A DNA stretch of 13,922 bases from Oligoflexales bacterium. Lineage in GTDB: Bacteria > Bdellovibrionota_B > Oligoflexia > Oligoflexales > CACXFL01. Location: positions 1 through 13,922 of the forward strand of contig JANQHA010000300.1 of NCBI GenBank assembly GCA_028282865.1, in the 5' to 3' direction. Position 1 is the first letter of the stretch, and each line of letters opens with the position of its first letter. Made by a program: the position numbers and the translations under genes. The notes under the pieces are model-generated. The model had not been told where the DNA came from. It was given only the letters and a program-made list of their open reading frames with translations, and searched no databases. This document shows, piece after piece, positions 5,416-13,922 of the stretch.

Positions 5416-8400
5416 CTAAATTAGTGGTTTACCAATTTCTGGAAAATTAAAGTGAATTGTCGTGCCAATATTTGGTTTGGTAGAGACCCAAATCCTACCG
5501 CCATGTCGATCGACGATACGCTTCGAAAGAGAAAGTCCAACGCCCAGCTTTCCATTAGGACTTTTATTATCTAAAGAGTTAAAAATCTCAAAAGCATTCT
5601 TTACATCTTTTTTAACAAAACCAGTTCCGTTATCTTTTATAGTAAATTCCCAAAATCCATCAATTTTTTTGGAATCTATCGCAATTTCTAAATTCCTGTC
5701 AGGATCCCGGTTTTCTACCGCGTTTTGAAAAATATGCCCAAACAATTCTTTAACCTGCTCGGCGTCACCTAAAATCCTCTCAGGTAAGTGGGCTACGGAA
5801 ATATTGACTCCATCAAGCTTAGAATTAAGCCGCTGGATACTTTCATCGATAGCATCTTGAACCTCAAACTGCCTGAAAGTTCCTCCTCTTGTTCTTAGTC
5901 GAGAGTATTTTAACAACTGATCAAGCATATTTGACAACACCCCAACCGTATCCTGAGATTCAGCCAGGCACTCCTGCAAATTACTTTTTGCGCCATTTGA
6001 GTCAATCTTAATAAGCTCCATCATCTTCTTATTAATATTAGACAGCCAACGTATCGGCTTTCTAAGGTCGTGAGATACGACATAGTTAAATTCTTCGGCA
6101 TCTTCAGTCAAACGTTTCAGCTCTTGTGCTTCTTTCATCGAAGACACATCAATAAATGAAACAACCACTCCATTTTTTTTCTTACGACTAGTATTTGACT
6201 TACCTCGACGATCGGCATCATAAGCCACACATTTAACCAGATAGGTTATCCCGTTATGACCAATCTCCCTTGATATATCCTCACCTGAAAGTGAGACTTT
6301 AATGATCTGATTCATAACCTGATCATGGCCAAATTTAAAAGTTATATCGGTAATCGGGCGGCCTACATCGTGAGGCACGACGTTTACAATAGATTGAATA
6401 TCTTTATTATAACGACGGATTTTAAGATGCTCATCAAGAAAAACAATGCCGATATTTGAGCTTCTAAGTAAAAAATCAATATCGTTATTTGCTTGAGTGA
6501 GTTCATCAATTTTCGTCTGGTGCTCAGCATTTACGGTATAAAGCTCCTCATTAACCGATTGAAGCTCTTCATTAGAACTCTGTAACTCCTCATTTGAAGA
6601 CATTAGCTCTTCATTGGTACTTTGCAACTCTTCATTAGTGGTCTCAAGTTCTTCGATAGTAGCCTGTAGTGACTCTTTGGTACCTAGAAGTTGTTCTTCG
6701 AGATTCTCAATCAACTCATGAGATTGCGCCTGAGCATCAAAAATTTCCGTTGTTGTTTGCTCGGAGCGAATTAAATCGCTGTCGGACTCTTTAAAAAAGA
6801 CCATATATGACTTAATTGAACTATGACTTCTGACTGGCAAAAGCTTTACCTGAAGCTCCACTTTTTTAGAGCCATCCTTATTTAGATCAATGTCCTTAAA
6901 TACAACTTTTTTTTCGGTCTTCGACGCCCTAGTTACGGCGGTGCTTAGCGCTAGTGATAAATCTTTGTCTAGCATCTTAAGCACACTAAAAGTAGATTTA
7001 CCGATAGGTACATCTAAGAACTTACTCGCATCGCCAAATACATGAAGTAGTTGATAGTTCTCATCCATCACAATACATGGGGGAACGTATTCATCTAATA
7101 GTTTTTCATATAAGTGATTTAACTGTGGTTCAGTATACAGCCTGGGCTGCATATAGGGTTCAGTTTTAACAGAGCGGGCTATTGATGATGGCATATACTT
7201 AGAGGCACTCAAAGTCATATTAGAAACCAGAGAAAGCTTGACATCCCTGACCTTCTGGAAGATCTTATGGACCGGATTTATAGGTATAAACTCCTCTACC
7301 AAATCTCCTAGCGCTTCGCTTTTACCCAAAAATAATATTCCGTTACTTCTGAGACCAAAATGAAATAATGAAATGGCACGTTCCTGTAAGTTACGCTCAA
7401 AATATATAAGTAGGTTACGGCAAGAAACTAAGTGCATTTTGGTAAACGGAGGATCTTTAACCGCATTATGCTGAGAGAAAATAATTGAGCGACGTAATTT
7501 TGAACGCACTTCGTAAAATGAGTCTTTTTTAATAAAATACTTTTTTACTATTTCGGGATCCACTTTTGCCAATGCACTTTCCGAATAAACACCTGCCGCA
7601 GCAAACTCGATAGCCTCTCGATCTACATCGGTAGCAAAAATCTTAATCTCTTTGGAGATATGAAGCTCATCCATACACTCCATAAAACAGATTCCGATTG
7701 ATAACGCCTCTTCGCCAGTCGAACACCCTGCGACCCAAACTCGAATCACTTCGTCATTAAGAGCTTCTTTGATAATTTTAGGAATCACCTGTTGACTAAG
7801 CACTTCGAAAGCCTCTTTATCTCGAAAGAAGCTAGTAACACCAATAAGCAGTTCGCTGTGGAGCTCTTTTAGCTCCTTAAAATCGCGGTTCAATACTTCG
7901 GTGTATTCATCTAGACCACTTAAATGATTAATTTTAACCCTACGCTCAATCCTTCTGGCAATGGTAGATAACCTGTAGTGAGTAAAATCCAGGCCTTCAA
8001 CCCTCTGCAGCATAGCGGTAATAACTCTCAGCTTCTCTGACTCCCGTTCAGGGTCAATGATGTCAAAAACCCCGGCCGGATGCCTGGTGTAGCTAATAAT
8101 CATATCTGACATCTCTTCGGGGCGAAGGATTTTATCAGAGATACCTTGGTTAATAATACTCATCGGCATCCCATCAAACTTGCAGCTGACAGGGTCCTGG
8201 GCGATCACAAACCCCTCATTTTCCTTCACGGCCGCGCAGCCACGGGTCCCGTCACTTCCTGTCCCCGACAGAATTACCGCAATTGCATTCGCACCGTATT
8301 GACTTGCTAATGTAGTAAAGAAATTATCTATAGGTAGTCTCAGTTGTATCGATGGATCCTGATCCGAAGGAATCAACTTGGTGCCCTTAACCGCTAGGTT

Positions 8401-8661
8401 CTTCTTTGGCGGGATAAGATAAATACAATTAGGTTGAATCTTAGTTTCTTTATCGACCCTATAAATACTCATATCTGTATGGCGAGCTAGTAATTCATCC
8501 ATCAAACTATTGAAATCAGGAGATAAGTGTTGAATAACAACAAAGGAGAGCCCAGTGTCAGCTGGAAACCGTTTAAAAAACAACTCTAAGGCTTCTAAGC
8601 CGCCCGCAGACGCCCCAACACCGACAATGTATGGTCTTTTAGATTGATTACTTTTGGGCAT
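5416..8661 (-). CDS. CheB-CheR-PAS sensor histidine kinase fusion
   Basis: 1081 residues. The CheB methylesterase domain (about 9-195) has its catalytic triad: Ser18 in GASAGG, His45 in IQHLSPDF and Asp137 in GTGSDG, but no N-terminal receiver. The CheR methyltransferase (about 205-470) has the helical ARRIERR segment, GVTSFFRD and the SAM-binding loop GCSTGEEA (312-319), then CRNLLIYF. A divergent PAS-like segment (about 518-630) leads into a coiled coil (about 645-725) of heptads of the form EELxSxN, then a PAS domain (about 731-848). The kinase follows: HisKA with phospho-acceptor His864 in SHDLRKP, and an HATPase with NAVEN, DNGTGF and GVGLSLSK (about 968-1078). The HisKA resembles phytochrome-type kinases. 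Cytoplasmic, with no membrane segments. GGAG five bases upstream supports the ATG. No chemoreceptor lies nearby, so its methylation targets and receiver partner are unknown. Confidence 0.95.
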   Translation of the reverse strand: MPKSNQSKRPYIVGVGASAGGLEALELFFKRFPADTGLSFVVIQHLSPDFNSLMDELLARHTDMSIYRVDKETKIQPNCIYLIPPKKNLAVKGTKLIPSDQDPSIQLRLPIDNFFTTLASQYGANAIAVILSGTGSDGTRGCAAVKENEGFVIAQDPVSCKFDGMPMSIINQGISDKILRPEEMSDMIISYTRHPAGVFDIIDPERESEKLRVITAMLQRVEGLDFTHYRLSTIARRIERRVKINHLSGLDEYTEVLNRDFKELKELHSELLIGVTSFFRDKEAFEVLSQQVIPKIIKEALNDEVIRVWVAGCSTGEEALSIGICFMECMDELHISKEIKIFATDVDREAIEFAAAGVYSESALAKVDPEIVKKYFIKKDSFYEVRSKLRRSIIFSQHNAVKDPPFTKMHLVSCRNLLIYFERNLQERAISLFHFGLRSNGILFLGKSEALGDLVEEFIPINPVHKIFQKVRDVKLSLVSNMTLSASKYMPSSIARSVKTEPYMQPRLYTEPQLNHLYEKLLDEYVPPCIVMDENYQLLHVFGDASKFLDVPIGKSTFSVLKMLDKDLSLALSTAVTRASKTEKKVVFKDIDLNKDGSKKVELQVKLLPVRSHSSIKSYMVFFKESDSDLIRSEQTTTEIFDAQAQSHELIENLEEQLLGTKESLQATIEELETTNEELQSTNEELMSSNEELQSSNEELQSVNEELYTVNAEHQTKIDELTQANNDIDFLLRSSNIGIVFLDEHLKIRRYNKDIQSIVNVVPHDVGRPITDITFKFGHDQVMNQIIKVSLSGEDISREIGHNGITYLVKCVAYDADRRGKSNTSRKKKNGVVVSFIDVSSMKEAQELKRLTEDAEEFNYVVSHDLRKPIRWLSNINKKMMELIKIDSNGAKSNLQECLAESQDTVGVLSNMLDQLLKYSRLRTRGGTFRQFEVQDAIDESIQRLNSKLDGVNISVAHLPERILGDAEQVKELFGHIFQNAVENRDPDRNLEIAIDSKKIDGFWEFTIKDNGTGFVKKDVKNAFEIFNSLDNKSPNGKLGVGLSLSKRIVDRHGGRIWVSTKPNIGTTIHFNFPEIGKPLI
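6548..6652 (-). repeat. Five 21-base coding repeats for EELxSxN heptads (coiled coil)
   Basis: Five consecutive 21-base units begin TCATT on the plus strand (6548, 6569, 6590, 6611, 6632), each encoding one NEELxSx-type heptad of the kinase's coiled coil; a degenerate sixth unit precedes at 6527. The units differ at many positions, so this is an old, protein-selected repeat and not a mobile or unstable satellite. Similar heptads are usual in CheB-CheR-PAS fusions. Confidence 0.8.
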
Positions 8662-8936
8662 TCTAGCTCCAATACAGTACTAAAGAACTAACAGTTTGCA
8701 TCAACTCTGTACAAAAAACTAATTAAAACAACGAATTCATCAGTTAATACGAAATTTAGGTTATTAAGGCAGTGAAAATTAATTCTTTCATCAAGCCTAA
8801 TTCAGCCTATCATTAACAAAACAAGTGTGATAGTTCTACGAAAATTTTGTGGTCCGGGATCGTATATTATTCTGGAATCTGATCTAGCACAAAAGAGCTA
8901 AAGTCACTTACATGGCTAAAGAAAGGGTCTTGCTTC
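8662..8936. promoter_or_regulatory. Divergent promoter spacer between the two CheB-CheR genes
   Basis: A 275-base AT-rich spacer with both genes reading outward, so it must carry the promoters of both unless one is read from upstream. On the minus strand TTGATG with TAGTAC 16 bases away (near 8675-8702) is a weak candidate; on the plus strand TATTAT near 8864 resembles a -10 without a good -35. No clear operator repeat was found. No reading frame is supported here. Confidence 0.45.
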
Positions 8937-11915
8937 GTGGAACAAGAGCCAAATGATGGTTGGGACACCCCTGAAACCAGAAAGCCTTCGAAAAGAGTAG
9001 AGTTCGAGAATGCAGAGCCGTCTCGACGGGTCCCTGCTACTCCACCTGAATATGTTATTGGAGTCGGATCTTCTGCAGGAGGTATCGAAGCTCTAGTAGA
9101 GCTCTTATCGGGAACCCCTGAAAATAGTGAAAACGCGTATGTGATCGTTCAACACATGTCTCCAGATTTCAAAACCATGCTTCCAGATATCCTATCTCGG
9201 CAATGCCCTCACGATGTCAACTTAGCATTTGAAGGCACCACTTTGCGCCCTGGTTCTATTTACCTTGCACCACCAAACAAAATTTTAACCATCTTTCACG
9301 GAAGACTATTTCTTGAGGATCGGATCGACTCAGATCCCAATAGCTTCTTCCCTATTGACTATTTTTTTAAATCACTTGCAAAAGACTGTGGCAATAGAGC
9401 TATAGGGTTAATCTTATCAGGAACCGGGAGCGACGGAGCAAAAGGAATCCGAGAAATAAGGAAAAACTCTGGCTATGTTATCGCTCAAGCGCCGGAGTCA
9501 GCAAAATTTTCTGGTATGCCTAAAAGTGCGATTGCATCTAAAGCCCCTAACTCCGTTTTAGACTTAAAAGATATTGCTGGACACATTACTGATTACACTT
9601 CGGGAGTCAGCTCACCACTCAAGCAACAGTTGATGATACCCCCAAATAAGAACTCCGTGCTTGATAAAGTTTTTTTCTACTTGCGGAACCGACACGGTGT
9701 CGATTTTAGCGGGTACTTAGAGGATCTTGTTAATCGCCGCATAGCACGCAGGGCTAAAATAGTTGGATGCACTGGACTCGACGAGTATTGCGAGCACCTT
9801 TCTAAGAGTCTTAAGGAGCTCGATGCCCTGCATGACGACCTACTACTTGGAGTAACAGAATTTAACCGTCACCCGGAGTCACTGGAGCAAATTAAGAATC
9901 AAGTTTTTCCGGAGCTAGCCAAGCTAGAGTCTAAAGATACGATTAGAGTATGGGTGGTTGGCTGCTCAACCGGTGAAGAGGCTTATACCATCAGTTTTAT
10001 GCTTAGTGACTATCTAAAGCAAATTAAAAGTCCGCTTGATTTCAAGACATTTGCTACCGACATTGACCAAAAGTCGCTTAAGTTTGCCAGCCGAGCGTTC
10101 TATCCCAAAGAAAAAATCGCAAGCCTACCGGTATCGTGGCAAAAGAATTACTTCAGAATTAAAGATGGACAGGCGTATGTAAAGACCAGCATTCGAGAAC
10201 GGGTCGTTTTCGCCAATCACAATATTATTGACGACGCGCCTTTTCCAGCAATTGACTTTATTACATGCAGGAACCTATTCATTTATTTTAAGCCAGAAGT
10301 AAAAGAAAAAATCCTCAAGTCTTTTAGGTTTTCCCTTAAAGACAAAGGCTACTTAGCTCTAGGTCCAAGCGAATCTATACCAAGCAATAACCATGCCTTC
10401 AAAGAGATGCACGAAGAGGCCAAACTCTTCCAATGCATTTCACCAGGTAGTTCGTTCACCTCAAACATCGAGAAGACCAAAGACAGCCTCAGCGCAACTA
10501 ACCGAAAGCATAATATAGAATCAAATATATCGAAAAAAAAGGAAGAGCAAGAGGCTTATCTAAACAAACTGTACCGTAAGCTGGTTCACGAACACCTACC
10601 GGCCTCGCTTATTTTTAACGAAGACCTTGCAATTGAGTACTTCTTTGGCCCCGTCAAAGAGTACCTAGTGCCTATATCCGGAATGGCCTCGCACTTTCTT
10701 AACGACACACTACCTCCAGATGTGTTTGAGGTCGTCTCATCCCTTAAAAGTAGCTTATCAGACAGTGTAAGAGAAAACTTTAGCACTATACATGTTTCAA
10801 GAGCACCTGATCGAGACCAACTGTTAGCGGTTAGAGTTGTCGATCTACAGACTGAAAACAAAGGAAAAAAATTATATTTAGTTAAGTTTCGACTGCAAGA
10901 AAACCTGGTAACTTCTGATAATCTACAAGGCAAGATACCGACTAAGCATGAAGCTAAGATCAGGAGCTTAGAAAAAGAGCTTAGGAAAACAAAGGCTCAA
11001 CTAGAAGACTCTAAAAGTGAAATGATCTCAGTGATTGGCCAACTAGAAGCTTCTAACGAAGAGATGAGGGCTACCAACGAAGAGCTGCAATCTGGAAGCG
11101 AAGAGCTTCAGAGTACAAATGAAGAGCTCCAGGCAGTAAATGAAGAACTTTATACCGTAAACGCTGAATGCCAGATGAGGATTACCGAACTTTCTGAGAT
11201 GAGTAGCGACGTACATAATATTTACGAAGTCTCTGAAATCGGAACTATGTTCGTAGATAAAAACTTAAGAATCCGTAAGTTTAACGCCCCATCACAAAAA
11301 ATCTTTAATTTTCTACCCGATGATATCGGCAGGCCTGTTGAGCATTTTTCTTCTACTCTAAAGATTGATTTCACTAAGAAGATAAAAAGCGTTCTCAAAA
11401 CGATGAGGATGTATCAACGGGAAATTGTCTCCAATAGTGGCGTAACATACCTTATGAGGATAGCGCCCTATAGGACAGATGATCTACAAATCAAAGGAAC
11501 CGTTTTAGTTTTCATTGACATCACCTCTATGAAAAAGATTCAAAAAGATTTACACGACATGCACGATGACTTGACACTGGTAACTGAAGAAACCTCTGAC
11601 TTAGTAGTTCGCTTTGATGGCCGAGGAAGATTACTCTATGCAAACGAAAGCTTTAAACTCCACTTTGGCAGCGATGACAAAGCAAGCATCCCAAGTGGGA
11701 AAGGCTTTACCGAATTTATTCACGAAGATGATCGTGGAGAGATGACGAGGCTTATAAAGGAGTGGAGAAAGCATAAAATTGTAGAGGATACATTTAAAAT
11801 TCGCCAATTAGCATTCGATGGCGATACTATGAATATTATATGGCATATCAAAGCGAAATTTGACCAAAAAGGATCTTTTAAACACTTTGTGTCAATTGGC
11901 CATATAGAAAATTGA
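8937..11915 (+). CDS. CheB-CheR fusion with two PAS domains, no kinase
   Basis: 992 residues from a GTG, with GAAAGGG nine bases upstream and no in-frame ATG nearby. A 37-residue polar N-terminus precedes CheB (about 38-225) with the intact triad Ser46 (GSSAGG), His73 (VQHMSPDF) and Asp166 (GTGSDG). CheR (about 237-500) has NRRIARRAK, the SAM loop GCSTGEEAY (about 342-350) and CRNLFIYF. The usual [12 protein letters not shown] motif reads GVTEFNRHP, so an aromatic residue is replaced by Asn. A divergent PAS-like segment (about 540-650), a heptad coiled coil (about 665-745), one PAS (about 750-870) and a second PAS (about 882-990) follow; the protein ends with that PAS and has no histidine kinase. 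It is paralogous to the divergent gene at 5416. The next gene, a hybrid kinase, begins 26 bases later, suggesting the pair works as one split signalling unit. Confidence 0.95.
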   Translation: MEQEPNDGWDTPETRKPSKRVEFENAEPSRRVPATPPEYVIGVGSSAGGIEALVELLSGTPENSENAYVIVQHMSPDFKTMLPDILSRQCPHDVNLAFEGTTLRPGSIYLAPPNKILTIFHGRLFLEDRIDSDPNSFFPIDYFFKSLAKDCGNRAIGLILSGTGSDGAKGIREIRKNSGYVIAQAPESAKFSGMPKSAIASKAPNSVLDLKDIAGHITDYTSGVSSPLKQQLMIPPNKNSVLDKVFFYLRNRHGVDFSGYLEDLVNRRIARRAKIVGCTGLDEYCEHLSKSLKELDALHDDLLLGVTEFNRHPESLEQIKNQVFPELAKLESKDTIRVWVVGCSTGEEAYTISFMLSDYLKQIKSPLDFKTFATDIDQKSLKFASRAFYPKEKIASLPVSWQKNYFRIKDGQAYVKTSIRERVVFANHNIIDDAPFPAIDFITCRNLFIYFKPEVKEKILKSFRFSLKDKGYLALGPSESIPSNNHAFKEMHEEAKLFQCISPGSSFTSNIEKTKDSLSATNRKHNIESNISKKKEEQEAYLNKLYRKLVHEHLPASLIFNEDLAIEYFFGPVKEYLVPISGMASHFLNDTLPPDVFEVVSSLKSSLSDSVRENFSTIHVSRAPDRDQLLAVRVVDLQTENKGKKLYLVKFRLQENLVTSDNLQGKIPTKHEAKIRSLEKELRKTKAQLEDSKSEMISVIGQLEASNEEMRATNEELQSGSEELQSTNEELQAVNEELYTVNAECQMRITELSEMSSDVHNIYEVSEIGTMFVDKNLRIRKFNAPSQKIFNFLPDDIGRPVEHFSSTLKIDFTKKIKSVLKTMRMYQREIVSNSGVTYLMRIAPYRTDDLQIKGTVLVFIDITSMKKIQKDLHDMHDDLTLVTEETSDLVVRFDGRGRLLYANESFKLHFGSDDKASIPSGKGFTEFIHEDDRGEMTRLIKEWRKHKIVEDTFKIRQLAFDGDTMNIIWHIKAKFDQKGSFKHFVSIGHIEN
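11058..11162 (+). repeat. Five 21-base coding repeats for EELxSxN heptads (coiled coil)
   Basis: Units starting GAAGA at 11058, 11079, 11100, 11121 and 11142 each encode one heptad of the EEL type in the coiled coil of the second CheB-CheR protein. The last unit (EELYTVN) is shared almost exactly at protein level with the paralogue on the other strand, although the codons differ. This marks common descent of the two proteins, not recent gene conversion. Confidence 0.8.
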
Positions 11916-11941
11916 GATAAACATGAGGTAAAAGCGAAAGT

Positions 11942-13922
11942 TTGGAAGATATCGACACATACCGACAAGAATGGAAGTCGCTTATATCGGAGTCAAAGTA
12001 TGCACTCGATTGGTTCAACAAACCAACCCATGAGGATCAATACTTAAAGCTCTACCATACTTTAAGTGAACTAGATTCATATCACCGAGATCTTCAAAAC
12101 ACTTTCAGTTTATTACTCGAAGAGAAAAAAAAAGTAGAATCTTCATCTCGCCTATTAGGTGATTTCTTTTCTGAAGCGCCTATCGGTTACATAGTTCTAA
12201 ATGAAAACGGACAAATCGAGGATGCTAACGATGTCGCTTCAGAATATTGGGGCATAGACCGACATCGGCTAAAAGGGATTGGGTTATTCGGTCTTATTTC
12301 CGGAGAATATGTAGCAAATTTCTCCAAAGCTTTTGACGCCGCTAAGCTTTCAAATCAACGTAAATCAATTGACATAAAATGCATGCGCCCGAAAGGATCA
12401 AGCTTCTGGGGGCGCTTTGACATAATCCAAACTCAGGAATCTAATACTGAAAAGATCAGGGTGCTATGCTCAATCGTTGACATTACGTCTGACCGAATCC
12501 TTGAAGATGCTATCAAGAAAACTGCTGTGGGACTTTCTGCCTCTACCGGTGAGACGTTCTTCTGTCAACTTGCCAACTTCTTAACTGGTTATCCTCATAT
12601 AGACTATGCCGTTATCTCTAAATATGATGGCACAAACGATTTTACGCCATTAGCTATATCCTCTAAGAAAAGCTCTATTGAAAACTTTTCTTATACTAGG
12701 AAAGGCTTTCTTGAAGAAATAAAGGGGGGAAAGTTAAAAAAACTCCAGGAGCCGAATTCGTATTATGCCGAATCTTTAATATCTAAATTATCAGCAAATG
12801 ATGGGCTTAGCGTATTCCTATTTGACTCTGATAGGATGATTAGAGGTGAGTTAACTATCCTTACCGAAAGTAGTTTTTCTGACAAAAAACTTTATGCAAG
12901 TATTTTGAAAATTGTGAGCGCTAGAGCTTCGGCTGAGCTTCAAAGATTTCGCGCCGAGCAAGAGCTAAAAGACTACCGCGACAGACTAGAAGATCTAGTC
13001 GACGAGCGTACCAGTGCTTTAAAGAAAAATAATGAACGCCTAGCCTTTGAGATTGAAAAAAGAAGATCTTTTGAAAAAAGTTTAAAGAAAGCAATGATCC
13101 AAGTTGAGCAAGCAGCCAATATAAAAAGCGCATTTTTAGCTAACATGAGTCATGAAATCCGAACACCTATGAACGGTATTATCGGTGTTACGACACTTAT
13201 GGAGCAACATGAAAAATCAGATCAACTCAAAGAGTATATAAAAATCATTAAAAGTTGTGGTAACTCGCTGCTACATATCATCAACGATATCCTTGATATC
13301 AGCAAATTAGATTCCGGAGACATAGTTTTCGAAGAACGAGAAATTAACCTCAGAACATTACTCCAAAATGTGTATGATGCTCATATTGTGAATGCACGTT
13401 CAAAAGGCCTAGATTTCTTTTTAGAATATCCATACAAGCAGGCAGATATAATCACGTCGGATAGTGTTAGAATCCGGCAAATCATGGACAATCTGATTTC
13501 AAATGCCATTAAGTTTACGGAAGTAGGTCATGTCATTGTTAAGGTTAATTTTACCGACAATAACCACCTGGAGATTTCGGTAGAAGATACTGGTGTCGGT
13601 CTTAGTAAACCACAAATTAAGATGATTTTTGATCGCTTTGCTCAGGCAGACTCATCCACCACAAGGCGTTATGGTGGAACAGGACTAGGCCTATCTATAT
13701 GTAAAAAGATAGTCAACATTTTTGGTGGTAAAATCAAGTGTTCAAGCACCCAAGGATCGGGGTCCACCTTTTCTTTTAAGATACCGATAAAAACTTCTGA
13801 AGCCACACCCTCGCCCCTTACTCATGATGCTTTAGCTAAAGAGACCATATTCATTCTAGCAATGTCTAACTCCAGACTTGAATTAGGAGTTAAGTCAGTA
13901 CTAACGTCACTAAACATTAAGT
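11942..13922 (+). CDS. PAS-GAF hybrid sensor histidine kinase, 3' end missing
   Basis: An open frame of 660 codons runs from a TTG at 11942 off the window. TTG is the only start before the next in-frame stop upstream (TGA at 11924-11926); GAGGT lies 12 bases before it, rather far. Residues 1-70 are helical and polar, then PAS (about 71-185, EAPIGYIVLNENGQI), GAF (about 187-327, starting GLSASTGETFF) and a coiled coil (about 334-390, LEDLVDERTSALKK). HisKA carries phospho-acceptor His404 in NMSHEIRTPMNG; the HATPase has LISNAIKF, EDTGVG, FDRFAQADSSTTRRYGGTGLGLS (about 505-620). After a linker, residues 636-660 (ETIFILAMSNSRLELGVKSV) look like the start of a receiver, but the acidic pair is replaced by MSNS, so this first receiver would be degenerate; a functional one may follow beyond the window. 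Probably co-transcribed with the preceding CheB-CheR-PAS gene. Cytoplasmic, no membrane segments. Confidence 0.9.
   Translation, partial: MEDIDTYRQEWKSLISESKYALDWFNKPTHEDQYLKLYHTLSELDSYHRDLQNTFSLLLEEKKKVESSSRLLGDFFSEAPIGYIVLNENGQIEDANDVASEYWGIDRHRLKGIGLFGLISGEYVANFSKAFDAAKLSNQRKSIDIKCMRPKGSSFWGRFDIIQTQESNTEKIRVLCSIVDITSDRILEDAIKKTAVGLSASTGETFFCQLANFLTGYPHIDYAVISKYDGTNDFTPLAISSKKSSIENFSYTRKGFLEEIKGGKLKKLQEPNSYYAESLISKLSANDGLSVFLFDSDRMIRGELTILTESSFSDKKLYASILKIVSARASAELQRFRAEQELKDYRDRLEDLVDERTSALKKNNERLAFEIEKRRSFEKSLKKAMIQVEQAANIKSAFLANMSHEIRTPMNGIIGVTTLMEQHEKSDQLKEYIKIIKSCGNSLLHIINDILDISKLDSGDIVFEEREINLRTLLQNVYDAHIVNARSKGLDFFLEYPYKQADIITSDSVRIRQIMDNLISNAIKFTEVGHVIVKVNFTDNNHLEISVEDTGVGLSKPQIKMIFDRFAQADSSTTRRYGGTGLGLSICKKIVNIFGGKIKCSSTQGSGSTFSFKIPIKTSEATPSPLTHDALAKETIFILAMSNSRLELGVKSVLTSLNIK

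Noticed and set aside
5462..5728. 88-codon rightward reading frame
   Set aside because: Lies wholly antisense to the HATPase part of the CheB-CheR kinase, has no ribosome site or recognisable domain.
6527..6652. Tandem 21-base repeats that could suggest a CRISPR or mobile repeat
   Set aside because: The units have no spacers, stay in frame, and encode heptads of a coiled coil common in this protein family.
10586..10933. 115-codon leftward reading frame
   Set aside because: Antisense to the middle of the second CheB-CheR gene; low-complexity Ser/Leu-rich translation with no family features.
11720..11968. 82-codon leftward reading frame spanning the junction of two rightward genes
   Set aside because: Antisense to the terminal PAS domain and to the start of the hybrid kinase, both well supported; no ribosome site.
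12921..13133. 70-codon leftward reading frame
   Set aside because: Antisense to the coiled coil of the hybrid kinase; hydrophobic composition is explained by the complementary codons.
5416..13922. Region read as a chemotaxis operon
   Set aside because: CheB and CheR occur only as fusions with PAS domains; no CheA, CheW, CheY-with-receptor set or MCP is present.

Overview
The window is a dense bacterial signal-transduction region of moderate-to-low GC. Many starts are TTG or GTG, and the only secreted protein is a lipoprotein, which suggests a Gram-negative host. Receiver-less CheB-CheR-PAS fusion proteins, a BLUF photoreceptor and single-domain response regulators are typical of proteobacteria and their Bdellovibrionota/Oligoflexia relatives. 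The exact taxon cannot be fixed from this sequence. No RNA genes, insertion sequences, CRISPR arrays or phage genes were seen.

Left edge (1-1318): the first 33 codons of a minus-strand gene run off the window. Diverging from it is a plus-strand lipoprotein with an HExxH zinc-protease signature. Convergent to that lipoprotein lies a head-to-tail block of seven minus-strand genes (4933 down to 1339).

In transcription order the block is: receiver protein, ribosome hibernation factor (HPF/RaiA type), two-CBS protein; then, after a 171-205-base gap with a weak hairpin (depending on which start is used), OmpR-type response regulator, Hpt phosphotransfer protein, second single-domain receiver, BLUF blue-light sensor. 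The second set is tightly packed, with overlapping reading frames. It has light-sensor and phosphorelay parts but no histidine kinase.

Right half (5416-13922): two paralogous CheB-CheR-PAS proteins are divergently transcribed from a 275-base spacer. The minus-strand one ends in its own histidine kinase. The plus-strand one ends in a second PAS domain with no kinase, and 26 bases later a PAS-GAF hybrid histidine kinase begins that runs off the window. No chemoreceptor, CheA or CheW is present, and neither CheB has a receiver, so these look like sensory scaffolds or kinases rather than ordinary chemotaxis enzymes.

As an inferred whole: blue light and PAS/GAF-sensed signals may feed kinases on the right, pass through the orphan Hpt, and reach the response regulators on the left, one of which is co-transcribed with a ribosome-hibernation factor. 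That link is a hypothesis from gene order and domain content.
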